Part shown: piece after piece, positions 9,932 through 17,849 of the stretch
How the letters are laid out: every line of letters begins with the position of its first letter
How positions within the stretch are numbered: position 1 is the first letter of the stretch
Assembly (NCBI RefSeq): GCF_017565645.3
Contig: NZ_CP086136.1
Span: 4,137,501-4,201,500 of the forward strand
DNA: 64,000 bases
Direction of reading: 5' to 3'
DNA from: Bradyrhizobium barranii subsp. barranii
GTDB taxonomy: Bacteria; Pseudomonadota; Alphaproteobacteria; Rhizobiales; Xanthobacteraceae
Notes under the pieces: model-generated
Told to the model about the DNA's origin: nothing
Database searches by the model: none
Seen by the model: the letters and a program-made list of their open reading frames with translations, nothing else
Made by a program: the position numbers and the translations under genes

Positions 9932-10527
9932 AAGGGGGTCCGTGGATCAGCTTCACTGCCGCAATCTAGGAGAGTGACGTGACCCCCAAAGATCACCGCC
10001 CCTGGCAAGATTCTGAAAGCGTCAGTATGCCCAGGTGTCCTACAGGGGAGGCCGTTGGGGTGTCAAGGCGACCTTCTCAGTAGTCGGCTGTTCGCCATGG
10101 CTCGATGCAGGCGTCCGAAACGCTCGTTGCTTGCACACGAATTCGTGAGGACGAATGGGAGTGCCAAAATGGGAGAGCGGGCCGGAAGGAGCGTGCAGCA
10201 CATCCCGACAGCAACACGGGGCAGGGGACTTCGCGTCGCAACGGTTCAGAAGCTCGGCAGCCTGCTTGGTCTCTTCGTTATCGAGCGGTCGAAGCGACAC
10301 CTGTTCACATCGCGAGCTGCAGGATATCGCGCGGCATCTCGATTGAAAGGATGGCACGACGCATCGCTTCGACGGTGTCGGCATGTCGGCGAAGGAGAGC
10401 CTGAAGTTTCCTGATTTTGCGCCTCTTCACTCGCGATCGGGCCATAGCTTGCTACCTTACTCTGCGATCGATGCGCTTCGCCGGAATGGAGCATCATCGT
10501 TTGGATTGTCCTTGCCAGAGTAAGATC
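9932..10527. promoter_or_regulatory. Divergent intergenic region between regulator copy 1 and an AraC gene
   Basis: About 600 bases with no convincing gene. The short open frames on both strands lack ribosome sites and recognisable protein character. It must hold promoters for the leftward regulator and the rightward AraC gene. The only structure noted is a 16-base palindrome, ATTCGT-N4-ACGAAT at 10141-10156, that could be an operator. A decayed gene cannot be excluded. Confidence 0.4.
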
Positions 10528-11421
10528 ATGTCTCAGCCATTATTACTGTCGCCACAACCGAAGCATGGCGACACCCAGGCGACCGTCACCGCGGACGAAA
10601 CAGATTTCCGCTCGGCCATCGCAATGGCCTCGATCGCGCCGCTTCCGAAGGTCATCGCGCCTACCACCGTTTCGCGCAGAGACGATCTGTCCCCCCTTGA
10701 CGCAACGACGATTGCCTTCGAGCGGCTTGGTCTGGTCATTGCGATCGAAGGGCAGCCACGGCGCAGCTCCAGCATATCCCCGTGTAATCCGGCGCGCGAC
10801 ACCGGCTGGCTGCGCGTCAAAATCCCGTGGCAACGCGCGGCCATGACTGCACCTAGCTCTCCGACAACGGCGTCCATTTGTGACGACGATCCGGTAGTTC
10901 AGCGCCTGTCCGAAGCTCTCGTCGCGATGGAGCGATTGAAGGCCACCGATAGCGCCCTTTGCGTCGACGCCCTGCGATTTGCCGTCATTGCCCGGCTCCT
11001 CGCCTTGCGGTCCGAGGCGGAGCCGAGGTTCGACGAGCGAACCCGCGTCGGCCAATGCACTTCTGAAAGGCCGGTCCACGGATTGCAGAAGTGGCGGCTC
11101 AAGCGGGTGCTCGACTATATCGAGACTCACTTCCGCAAGAAAATCGTGCTGGCGGATCTTGCCGCGGCCGCGGGCCTGAGCCGGATGCATTTCGCCGCCC
11201 AGTTCCGCGCCGCGACGGGTTGCAGGCCTCACGAATATATCTTGCGGCACCGGATACAGCGTTCCAAGGATCTGCTGCGGGACTGCGAGATGCCGATTGT
11301 TGAGGTCGCGCTCACAGTGGGTTTTCAGAGCCAGGCCCACTTCACGACGACGTTCAGGCGCTTCGCGGGTGACACGCCGAGTCGATGGCGAGATGCCGCT
11401 GCGGCTGGATTCGATCTTTGA
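10528..11421 (+). CDS. AraC family transcriptional regulator
   Basis: A 297-residue protein with a clear C-terminal AraC/XylS DNA-binding domain in the last ~105 residues. The first helix-turn-helix is around VLADLAAAAGLSRMHFAAQFRAATG and the second around PIVEVALTVGFQSQAHFTTTFRRFAGDTP. The N-terminal ~180 residues match no effector domain I recognise and are unusually rich in Ser, Thr and Pro. The open frame begins at 10417, but ATG 10528 (MSQPLLL) is the first start followed by plausible sequence; the upstream stretch is Cys- and Arg-rich. The DNA-binding domain closely resembles that of the AraC protein at 56374-57420. Confidence 0.8.
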   Translation: MSQPLLLSPQPKHGDTQATVTADETDFRSAIAMASIAPLPKVIAPTTVSRRDDLSPLDATTIAFERLGLVIAIEGQPRRSSSISPCNPARDTGWLRVKIPWQRAAMTAPSSPTTASICDDDPVVQRLSEALVAMERLKATDSALCVDALRFAVIARLLALRSEAEPRFDERTRVGQCTSERPVHGLQKWRLKRVLDYIETHFRKKIVLADLAAAAGLSRMHFAAQFRAATGCRPHEYILRHRIQRSKDLLRDCEMPIVEVALTVGFQSQAHFTTTFRRFAGDTPSRWRDAAAAGFDL

Positions 11422-11723
11422 TGCCCTTGCCTCGAGCGAGTAGGCCTCGCCCCCGCGGGGCCTGAGACTGCAGTGGCGAGGTTGGTGAATTCCGCGATGG
11501 AGCTGGTATCGCTCTCGGATCCGCTGCAGATGCCGGGCCGCGGCGTTGGTACGGATCAATGCGTCTCAGACATGGCCGGTCGGAAGAACGGGGCTTCATA
11601 GGGCCGCCATTCTTCCTCCAGTCACGTCCGCGAGATGGAAGCCCCCGAAGCGCCGAGATGAACCTCTTCAAGTCCGCGCTGACGATTGCCTTGCGGCAAG
11701 GGGGCGCGCTCCGGTTGGCGTGC
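11422..11723. other. Convergent intergenic region, no gene seen
   Basis: About 300 bases between the AraC stop and the stop of the small secreted gene on the other strand. Open frames crossing it are not protein-like. A G/C-rich stretch around 11443-11463 could form a short hairpin but has no U-tract. Nothing else was recognised. Confidence 0.3.
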
Positions 11724-11957
11724 TCAATAGCCCGACTTGGGCTCGCACGGAGGCCGACGCCAGGGGTCGCTCGCATACGCACCGACGTCGGGAGCGCGAA
11801 CACAGTTGCGCTTGGACGTCACCGGAACGCGCTGAACCGACGCATAGGCGTCGTCATTGGTCCGGCGCGCCTGGTTGTTGCCTTCGCGAGCCATCGCGGG
11901 GGAGGCGATCATGGCCGAAACCATCAGTCCGGCCGACAAGAGCTTCAGTGTAGTCAT
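11724..11957 (-). CDS. Small secreted protein of unknown function (77 aa)
   Basis: It begins MTTLKLLSAGLMVSAMIASPAMA, a standard Sec signal peptide cleaved after AMA, leaving a ~54-residue mature protein. The mature part has two Cys (KRNCVRAP and RPPCEPKSGY) that could form a disulfide. A strong ribosome site (AAGGAG on the minus strand, about 8 bases upstream) fixes the start at 11957; the longer open frame upstream has no signal sequence. Small proteins with a VGAYASDP...PPC ending are, from memory, common hypothetical proteins in Bradyrhizobium. Function is unknown. Confidence 0.7.
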   Translation of the reverse strand: MTTLKLLSAGLMVSAMIASPAMAREGNNQARRTNDDAYASVQRVPVTSKRNCVRAPDVGAYASDPWRRPPCEPKSGY

Positions 11958-12110
11958 TGCACGTCTCCTTGACAAAGCGACGCCGGGAACGCCTCGGCTC
12001 GCCTGCCAGACATGTGTACGCATGTGTCGGATGAGCAGTATCAATTGAACGATCATTTTCGCCTTTGCACGAAGTCGGCGCCCGCGCTTCATCTCGAAAG
12101 CGATTGCTCG

Positions 12111-13382
12111 CTAGTCGGGCGAAAGCGTTATCTGGTCCGAATGGCCATTCATGAGCGGACCGAACCATTCCCACTTCTCGCCGGTGAAACGCATCATTTG
12201 GAGATGCTCGATCGGGCGAAAGTCCGTCGGCGATGTCTTGACCCGGACGCCGGGAATATAGGCCGCCCCCTCGATGTCGAGATTCGTCGCCACCTGCATG
12301 ATCCTCTCGCGCGTAAGATCGTCGCCACAGCGCCTAAGCACCTCAACGAGCGCGCTCGACATATTGAATGCTACCAGCGGGCCGCTTTCGGATCGATCTG
12401 CGTCCGGATAGTATTTCGCCATGAACGCGCGAAAATGCTGCATGCCCGGGTATGAGTCCCACTGCGGGTCGGTCACGTCCATCTGGTACCCGGCACTCAG
12501 GACTCCCTTCGCGTTGTCCAGTCCTGCGAGCTTCAACACTGAGCCAACCGAAACCGAGACGTTCGTCATGATGTGGACGGGATGCCAGTCCAGCTCGGCG
12601 AGCTTCCTGATCGCCTGAGCCGCGAATTTTGGCGTGGCGACATTGATGAAAATGTCGGGGGCGGCCGCCTTGATCGCCACGATCTGCGAGTCGATTGTCG
12701 GCTCGCTGATTTCATATGGCAGGCTCGCAACCACCATTTGCGCGTACCTGTCTTGCAGCACCTCCTTCAGGCCAGCCAGATAATCGCGTCCGAAGTCGTC
12801 GTTCTGGTAGAGGATGCCGATCCTGGCGCCAGGGTAATGCGTCAGGACATAGTCCGCGTAGATGCGTGCCTCGGTTCGGTAGCTCGGTAGCCAGCCGATC
12901 GTCCACGGAAAGTGGACGGGATCAGCCCAGCGAGATGCTCCCGAAATGGCGAACAATTGCGGCACGTGGCGATTATTCATGTACCTTTGAATGGCGGCGT
13001 TGCTCGCGGTGCCGAAGGGGGCGAAGATCGCGAGCACTTCGTCGGCCTCGACGAGCCGCCGTGCCTGCTCGACCGCTCGGGACGGATTGTAGCCATCGTC
13101 GTAGGAGATGAACTCGACTGTCCGGCCGTTGATGCCGCCATTGTCGTTGACCATGCGAAAATACGCACTCATCGTCCTGCCGATGATGCCGTAAGCCGAT
13201 GCCGGGCCGCTATAGGGCATGATGTTGCCGATCCTGATCTCGGTGTCGCTCGCACCGGGATCGTATCGCTGTTGCGCAGAGGCGCTGGCTGCGCCGGCCG
13301 CAAATATGACAGTGACGACCGCTAGTTTTCGCAGGCGCCTCGCAATGTCCGGACTCAAATGGCCACTTCCACCGGTGATCAA
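12111..13382 (-). CDS. ABC-type substrate-binding protein, LivK family, orphan
   Basis: A 423-residue periplasmic type I binding protein. The signal peptide has its basic segment at ARRLRK and its core at LAVVTVIFAAGAASASA, then the mature start QQRYDPGASDTEIRIGNIMPYSGP. Family features include GRTVEFISYDDGYNPSRAVEQ, ARIGILYQNDDFGRDYL and a C-terminal MMRFTGEKWEWFG. This pattern matches Bradyrhizobium-type branched-chain amino acid or aromatic-ligand binding proteins, which are numerous and mostly uncharacterised. No transporter genes adjoin it, and it is only distantly similar to the binding protein at 5743-6951. Ligand is unknown. Confidence 0.88.
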   Translation of the reverse strand: MITGGSGHLSPDIARRLRKLAVVTVIFAAGAASASAQQRYDPGASDTEIRIGNIMPYSGPASAYGIIGRTMSAYFRMVNDNGGINGRTVEFISYDDGYNPSRAVEQARRLVEADEVLAIFAPFGTASNAAIQRYMNNRHVPQLFAISGASRWADPVHFPWTIGWLPSYRTEARIYADYVLTHYPGARIGILYQNDDFGRDYLAGLKEVLQDRYAQMVVASLPYEISEPTIDSQIVAIKAAAPDIFINVATPKFAAQAIRKLAELDWHPVHIMTNVSVSVGSVLKLAGLDNAKGVLSAGYQMDVTDPQWDSYPGMQHFRAFMAKYYPDADRSESGPLVAFNMSSALVEVLRRCGDDLTRERIMQVATNLDIEGAAYIPGVRVKTSPTDFRPIEHLQMMRFTGEKWEWFGPLMNGHSDQITLSPD

Positions 13383-13610
13383 GCGATGCCTCCATAGCGC
13401 TGCTGGTCATCGTGCCTGCCGGGCGGCGGTATGGCGCCAATGGAGGGCCTGCTCGTCCAACAGTCGATAGCCGGAGTGTAGCGCGGGACCCGCCGCGAGC
13501 CGGATTACAGAAGCTGAAGAACTGTGAAGTTTTACAATGGTGTGCGTAGAATTGGCCCGTCACCGGCGCCCGATCTGGGGGAGCGTTCTACGCCGTCGTC
13601 GCGAACAAAC

Positions 13611-13645
13611 GTCCGGAGCCGATGATATCGATCGAGGCTCCGGAC
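13611..13645. repeat. Inverted repeat / stem-loop in the 13383-13738 intergenic stretch
   Basis: GTCCGGAGCC (13611-13620) and its exact complement GGCTCCGGAC (13636-13645) flank a 15-base loop. It lies ~95 bases beyond the stop of the small secreted gene (leftward) and ~230 bases upstream of the binding-protein start, so it could end the former transcript or act as an operator for the latter. There is no U-tract. The rest of the 356-base stretch shows nothing recognisable. Confidence 0.4.
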
Positions 13646-13738
13646 CCGCGGGGTGCGCCGCATGGCGCGGTCGCACTCCGAGCGAGGTCACAGACAGGCA
13701 TGGTGACGCGGCAATTTGCCTTTGCGTGTTGCCGCCGC

Positions 13739-13981
13739 TCACCGATGCCCGTGGCGGTTGTAGATGTGGCCCGCTCCGAACACCGGAGCCGCGCCACCGG
13801 ACCGCTCGAGACCCATTCGCCCTGCCGGCGTCAATGCGCCGCCATTCAGCACGTCGCGATTGGGATACATTGATGCAAATGCGGCGGGCTCCTGATCGGC
13901 AAAGGACCAAGCCGCGGAGGCGGATGATATCGTTGCCGTTGAGAGCAGCACTGCGGCGATCAGGGTTTTGAATGCACTCAT
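13739..13981 (-). CDS. Small secreted protein of unknown function (80 aa)
   Basis: The signal peptide MSAFKTLIAAVLLSTATISSASA is followed by a mature protein of ~57 residues (AWSFADQEPAAFASMYPNRD, then LNGGALTPAGRMGLERSGGA) ending in a His/Arg-rich tail. A GGAG ribosome site precedes ATG 13981. There are no Cys residues. The ALTPAGRMGLER block is, from memory, shared by several short Bradyrhizobium hypothetical proteins. It is divergent from the small secreted gene at 14295. Function is unknown. Confidence 0.7.
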   Translation of the reverse strand: MSAFKTLIAAVLLSTATISSASAAWSFADQEPAAFASMYPNRDVLNGGALTPAGRMGLERSGGAAPVFGAGHIYNRHGHR

Positions 13982-14294
13982 AGCGAATCTCCATTGTTCG
14001 TGACGTGCGGAGAGTCGCTTGGCGATGATCGCTGCTCGGCTGATGGCGTTTCCGGAATTGCTTTCTATACCGGGCTATATAGGCAGTCCGGCCAAAAAAC
14101 CCCGATTGCTGTGCATCACTCTTGCGAGAAGATGACGGGAATATCAGGCAGAGCGCGCGGTTACGAAGGTCTGATGCGTCTTCGAAGCCGAACTCTGTCA
14201 CAATTGTCATAGTTGCTCGCGCGATCGTGCATGGTCGAATCGTGTGCGACGCCCAGTTCAAGGTGCAGGTCATACAACATGAGGAGTGTGAGCC
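13982..14294. promoter_or_regulatory. Divergent promoter region between two small secreted-protein genes
   Basis: 313 bases upstream of both the leftward 80-aa and rightward 93-aa secreted-protein genes. It is locally A/T-richer than its surroundings (for example GCTATATAGG near 14078). Promoters for both genes must lie here, but no element with correct spacing could be assigned. Confidence 0.35.
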
Positions 14295-14576
14295 ATGAGA
14301 CTGCTCTGGTTTCTCTGCGTCGTTGCCAGCCTTGCGCTCTCGGGCGTTGCATCTGCCCGCGGCGGCATGGGATCTCACATGTCGATGGAGAGCGGCGGCG
14401 CGCTCGGTACCAGCGCTGCTGCGCCGGGAACGAACTCGCTCGGCACCGCGCTCCCGTCATCGGAGGGGGTTGGTCATCCGACGAAGGGACCGCTGCTCGG
14501 CTCGGATGCGACCATCGACAAGGAGGACGCACGGGTTGAGAAGATGCTGGAAGGATCCATCTGTCGCGGCTGCTGA
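14295..14576 (+). CDS. Small secreted Gly/Ser-rich protein with C-terminal CRGC (93 aa)
   Basis: The signal peptide MRLLWFLCVVASLALSGVASA precedes a Gly/Ser/Ala-rich stretch (ALGTSAAAPGTNSLGTALPSS), a short charged segment (DKEDARVEKMLEG) and a terminal CRGC. GAGGAG lies about 10 bases before ATG 14295. It resembles in composition the secreted proteins attached to both RND operons (4954-5655 and 45995-46534), though shorter. It ends 118 bases before winged-helix ATPase regulator copy 2 on the same strand and could be co-transcribed with it. Function is unknown. Confidence 0.65.
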   Translation: MRLLWFLCVVASLALSGVASARGGMGSHMSMESGGALGTSAAAPGTNSLGTALPSSEGVGHPTKGPLLGSDATIDKEDARVEKMLEGSICRGC

Positions 14577-14694
14577 CGTGCGAGCATTGCGATATTTGCG
14601 GCGAGTGTCTGGCGGCCTTGGTCGCCGGACAGATTGTGTATTTTGAAAGCGTTGGTGATACGCTGGGCGCAAGATCAAACAACCGCCTGGGGCT

Positions 14695-17556
14695 ATGCCG
14701 ATGATGGCCGAGCCAAACCAGCGCCCCGTCTACGCTTGCGCTGAATGGGAGATCGATCTTGCCAGACGCGAACTGCGCTCGATGGGAGAGTCCGTTCCTC
14801 TGGGCGGTCGTGCCTTTGAGATTCTTGCGGAATTGGCTCAGGCCGAAGGCGGGCTGGTCACCAAGAATGACCTGACAGAGCGTGTCTGGCGCGGCGTCTT
14901 CGTCGAGGAGAGTGCACTTCGGGTCCATATCGCGGCGATCCGGAAGGCCTTTGGTTCGGATCGTGACATGCTGGCGACAACGGTCGGCCGGGGCTATCGC
15001 CTGCTGGGTTCATGGCGGACCCGGCAGATGGATGCCCCGCTACAATCTGCCGCACCCCAGCCACTGCCGTCGACCAACATTCCCAATGCATCATTCGTTC
15101 TCATCGGCCGCACCACCGCGGTCGCGCGTTTGTGGGAGCTTCTGTCGGCTTATCGCGTCGTGAGCCTCGTCGGGCCTGGCGGGATCGGCAAGACGGCCCT
15201 TGCACTACAAGCTGCCAGGACGCCGCCAGCCGGTTTTGCGGCCGACCGGTTGCTGGTCGAATTGGCCTCGCTGCCCGATCCCAAGCTTGTGTGCTCGGCC
15301 GTCGCCAGCACGCTCGGTATCAAGCTCGAAGGGGAGGAGATCACCCCGGGCTCCATAGCGCGCGCGATTGGCGCCAGGCAGTTGTTGCTCATTCTCGACA
15401 ATTGCGAGCACGTCGTTGATACCGTGGCCCAACTGGCCGAGACGATCGTCAGCCAGTGTTCCGGAACGATCGTCCTGGCGACAAGTCGCGAAGCGCTGCG
15501 CATTGACGGCGAACATGTCTATCGCGTTCCGCCCCTGGGGGTGCCGCCCGAAGTCCGGCTCGGGTCTGACGCCGCATCGGCCTACACGGCGGTAGAATTG
15601 TTCACGACCAGAGCGAAAGCGCTGGGCTCCAGCTTCGCGCTCGACGAAGAGAACCTCGATGCCGTCGCAGCCATCTGCCGCCGGCTGGATGGCATTCCGC
15701 TCGCGATCGAGTTCGCGGCGGCACGCGCCGTGATGCTCAGTCCGCCGAAGATCGCGGCACTTCTCGACGATAGGTTCAAATTTCTGACGACCGGCCGGCG
15801 TACTGCGTTGCCCAGGCAGCAAACGCTTCGTGCGACGCTCGACTGGAGCTACGATCTACTGCCGGACGCCGAGGCGCGGGTCCTGCGGCGGCTCGGCGTG
15901 TTTGCCGGAGAGTTTCTGCTCGATGCCGTGATCGCGGTCGCGAGCGAAGGGATGGGCGACGTCACCGCGGAGCTTGCCAACCTGGTGGCAAAGTCGCTCG
16001 TCCTTGCGGATATTCGCGGCGAGCGCCCGTACTATCGCCTGCTGGACACCACGCGCGCCTATGCGCTGGAAAAGCTTCACGCCAGCGGCGAATTTCCCGG
16101 CGTCGCGCGCCGCCAGGCCGGATACTATGGCGGGTTCTTTGCGAATGCGGAAGCTGACAGCGAAGTGAAGCCGCAGGCGGAGTGGCTCGGCTTCTATGGC
16201 CAGCACATCGACAACGTAAGATCCAGCCTCGATTGGGCTTTCTCGCCCGACGGAGATGCGCAGATCGGAGTGGCGCTGACCGCAGGGGTCGTCCCGTTAT
16301 GGGTACAATTGTCGCTCCTCGCCGAGTGCCGCGAGCGGACCGAACTGGCGTTGGCCAGCCTCGACGGCAGCGCCGCGGGCGCTTTGCGGCTCCGCATGCA
16401 ATTATCGGCCGCGCTTGGCTGGTCACTGATGTACGGCGTTGGCAGGGCCCGAGAGGCCGGTCCGGCTTGGGCGGCGACCCTGCAGCTGGCCGAGCAGCTC
16501 GGCGACAGCGACTATCTCCTGCGCGCGCTTTGGGGGCTGTGCATCGATCAATTCAACAACGGCGAGTTCCGCAAGGCGTTGGAATTCGCGCACCGCTTCG
16601 CGGATATCGTGGCCGATTCCCAAAATTCGGTCGACCGGATGATGGGCGATCGGCTGCTTGCCACCACGCTGCACTACCTCGGTGACCAGCGGTTGGCGCA
16701 TCATCACATTGGGCGGACCTTGTCTCGCCTTTCCGATCTGGCGGCGAAGCCGCAGGTGATCCGTTTCAGGTTCGACCTGCGTGCCTCGGCACGCTATTTC
16801 CAGGCGCGCATCCTGTGGCTTCTCGGGTTGGCGGATCAGGCACTGAGCGTCGTCGAGCGCAATGTCGAGGAGGGCCGAGCGAGTGGTCATGCTCTGACCT
16901 TCTGCAGCGTGCTTGGCCAGGGCGCCTGTCCGATTGCTTTCCTGGCCGGCGATCTCGATGCTGCGGAAGGCTATTGCACCATGCTGCTCGAGCACACCGA
17001 ACGTCATCCGATCCGTCTATGGAACGTATGGGCGCGCGCCTTCAGGGGCATGGTCATGGCGCGGCGTGGCGATGTCGCCGCCGGACTGACGTTGCTGCGC
17101 AAGGCGCTCGAGCTTGCGGGCGAGGCGCGTTTCCTGCCGCGCTTCCTGCTTCCTCTCGGCGAACTGGCGGCATGTCTCGGAGAGGTCGGCGAAGTATCGC
17201 TGGGGCTTGCGACAGCGGATGAGGCGCTCGCGCGCTGCGAGGCGAGGGATGAGCGGTGGTACGCGGCCGAGCTCTGGCGCATCAAGGGCGAGTTGCTCCG
17301 GCATCCCGGCGAGCGTCGCTCGGCTATCGCTGCCGAGCAGTGCTTCGACAAGGCGTTCGAAGTGGCGCGCGGCCAAGGTGCGCTGTTCTGGGAGCTGAGG
17401 GCGGCCATCAGCCTGGCACGGTTGAGGACGAGTCAGGGCCGTCCCGCCGATGCGCACCAAATCCTGGCTTTTGTGTACGGCAAATTCACCGAAGGTTTCG
17501 AGACCGCGGATCTCAGGCTCGCGAGAGCGATGATGACGGAGTTTTCGACCTCATAG
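14695..17556 (+). CDS. Winged-helix DNA-binding STAND-like ATPase regulator, copy 2
   Basis: A 953-residue paralogue of the regulator at 7031-9931 with the same spacing. The OmpR-type winged helix is at ~10-107 (VTKNDLTERVWRG, VHIAAIRKAFG, TVGRGYRLLG), Walker A GPGGIGKT at ~160-167 and the Walker B-like QLLLILDNCEHVVD near 230-243. The block LPRQQTLRATLDWSYDLLPD and a helical C-terminus of ~450 residues with weak TPR-like periodicity follow. The start could be ATG 14695 or ATG 14704 (MAEPNQ); the difference is three residues. No effector domain is recognisable, so target genes and signal are unknown. Confidence 0.88.
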   Translation: MPMMAEPNQRPVYACAEWEIDLARRELRSMGESVPLGGRAFEILAELAQAEGGLVTKNDLTERVWRGVFVEESALRVHIAAIRKAFGSDRDMLATTVGRGYRLLGSWRTRQMDAPLQSAAPQPLPSTNIPNASFVLIGRTTAVARLWELLSAYRVVSLVGPGGIGKTALALQAARTPPAGFAADRLLVELASLPDPKLVCSAVASTLGIKLEGEEITPGSIARAIGARQLLLILDNCEHVVDTVAQLAETIVSQCSGTIVLATSREALRIDGEHVYRVPPLGVPPEVRLGSDAASAYTAVELFTTRAKALGSSFALDEENLDAVAAICRRLDGIPLAIEFAAARAVMLSPPKIAALLDDRFKFLTTGRRTALPRQQTLRATLDWSYDLLPDAEARVLRRLGVFAGEFLLDAVIAVASEGMGDVTAELANLVAKSLVLADIRGERPYYRLLDTTRAYALEKLHASGEFPGVARRQAGYYGGFFANAEADSEVKPQAEWLGFYGQHIDNVRSSLDWAFSPDGDAQIGVALTAGVVPLWVQLSLLAECRERTELALASLDGSAAGALRLRMQLSAALGWSLMYGVGRAREAGPAWAATLQLAEQLGDSDYLLRALWGLCIDQFNNGEFRKALEFAHRFADIVADSQNSVDRMMGDRLLATTLHYLGDQRLAHHHIGRTLSRLSDLAAKPQVIRFRFDLRASARYFQARILWLLGLADQALSVVERNVEEGRASGHALTFCSVLGQGACPIAFLAGDLDAAEGYCTMLLEHTERHPIRLWNVWARAFRGMVMARRGDVAAGLTLLRKALELAGEARFLPRFLLPLGELAACLGEVGEVSLGLATADEALARCEARDERWYAAELWRIKGELLRHPGERRSAIAAEQCFDKAFEVARGQGALFWELRAAISLARLRTSQGRPADAHQILAFVYGKFTEGFETADLRLARAMMTEFSTS

Positions 17557-17592
17557 GGCTGACGCGCGGTACTACAGGATGCCCCGGGGGCG

Positions 17593-17617
17593 GCGTCCGA
17601 TACATGTCATCGGACGC
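17593..17617. terminator. Hairpin between convergent regulators, possible bidirectional terminator
   Basis: A perfect 9-bp stem, GCGTCCGAT (17593-17601) and ATCGGACGC (17609-17617), encloses a 7-base loop. It starts 37 bases after the stop of regulator copy 2 and lies between it and the stop of copy 3, where a shared terminator is expected. There is no U-tract on either strand, so efficiency is uncertain. Confidence 0.45.
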
Positions 17618-17849
17618 AGGTGCGGCCTCGGCGAGCGCCGCATCCCCCGTGCTCCAGAACGTTGGCTTCGAAGTCCTATTGCCGGACCAAGAATGCGCCG
17701 GCCCCTCGACGCGGTCTTTCCACGCCGCGCGCTTCTATCCGGATTGCACGGCATCGCCGCCAGCCGCACGACCTGACCCACAGGAGTTGCGATCACGCCT
17801 GATGTCGCTGCGGGTTCGCGCACTCCCAGGCGCGCCCGTTGCGGAGCCA

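Noticed and set aside
10040..10414. Short open frames on both strands in the 9.9-10.5 kb gap
   Set aside because: Unusual Cys/Arg-rich composition, no start signals and no recognisable family; a decayed gene could not be shown.
11559..11972. 137-codon plus-strand open frame overlapping the small secreted protein gene
   Set aside because: No ribosome site or protein-like pattern; the minus-strand gene has a signal peptide and a strong ribosome site.
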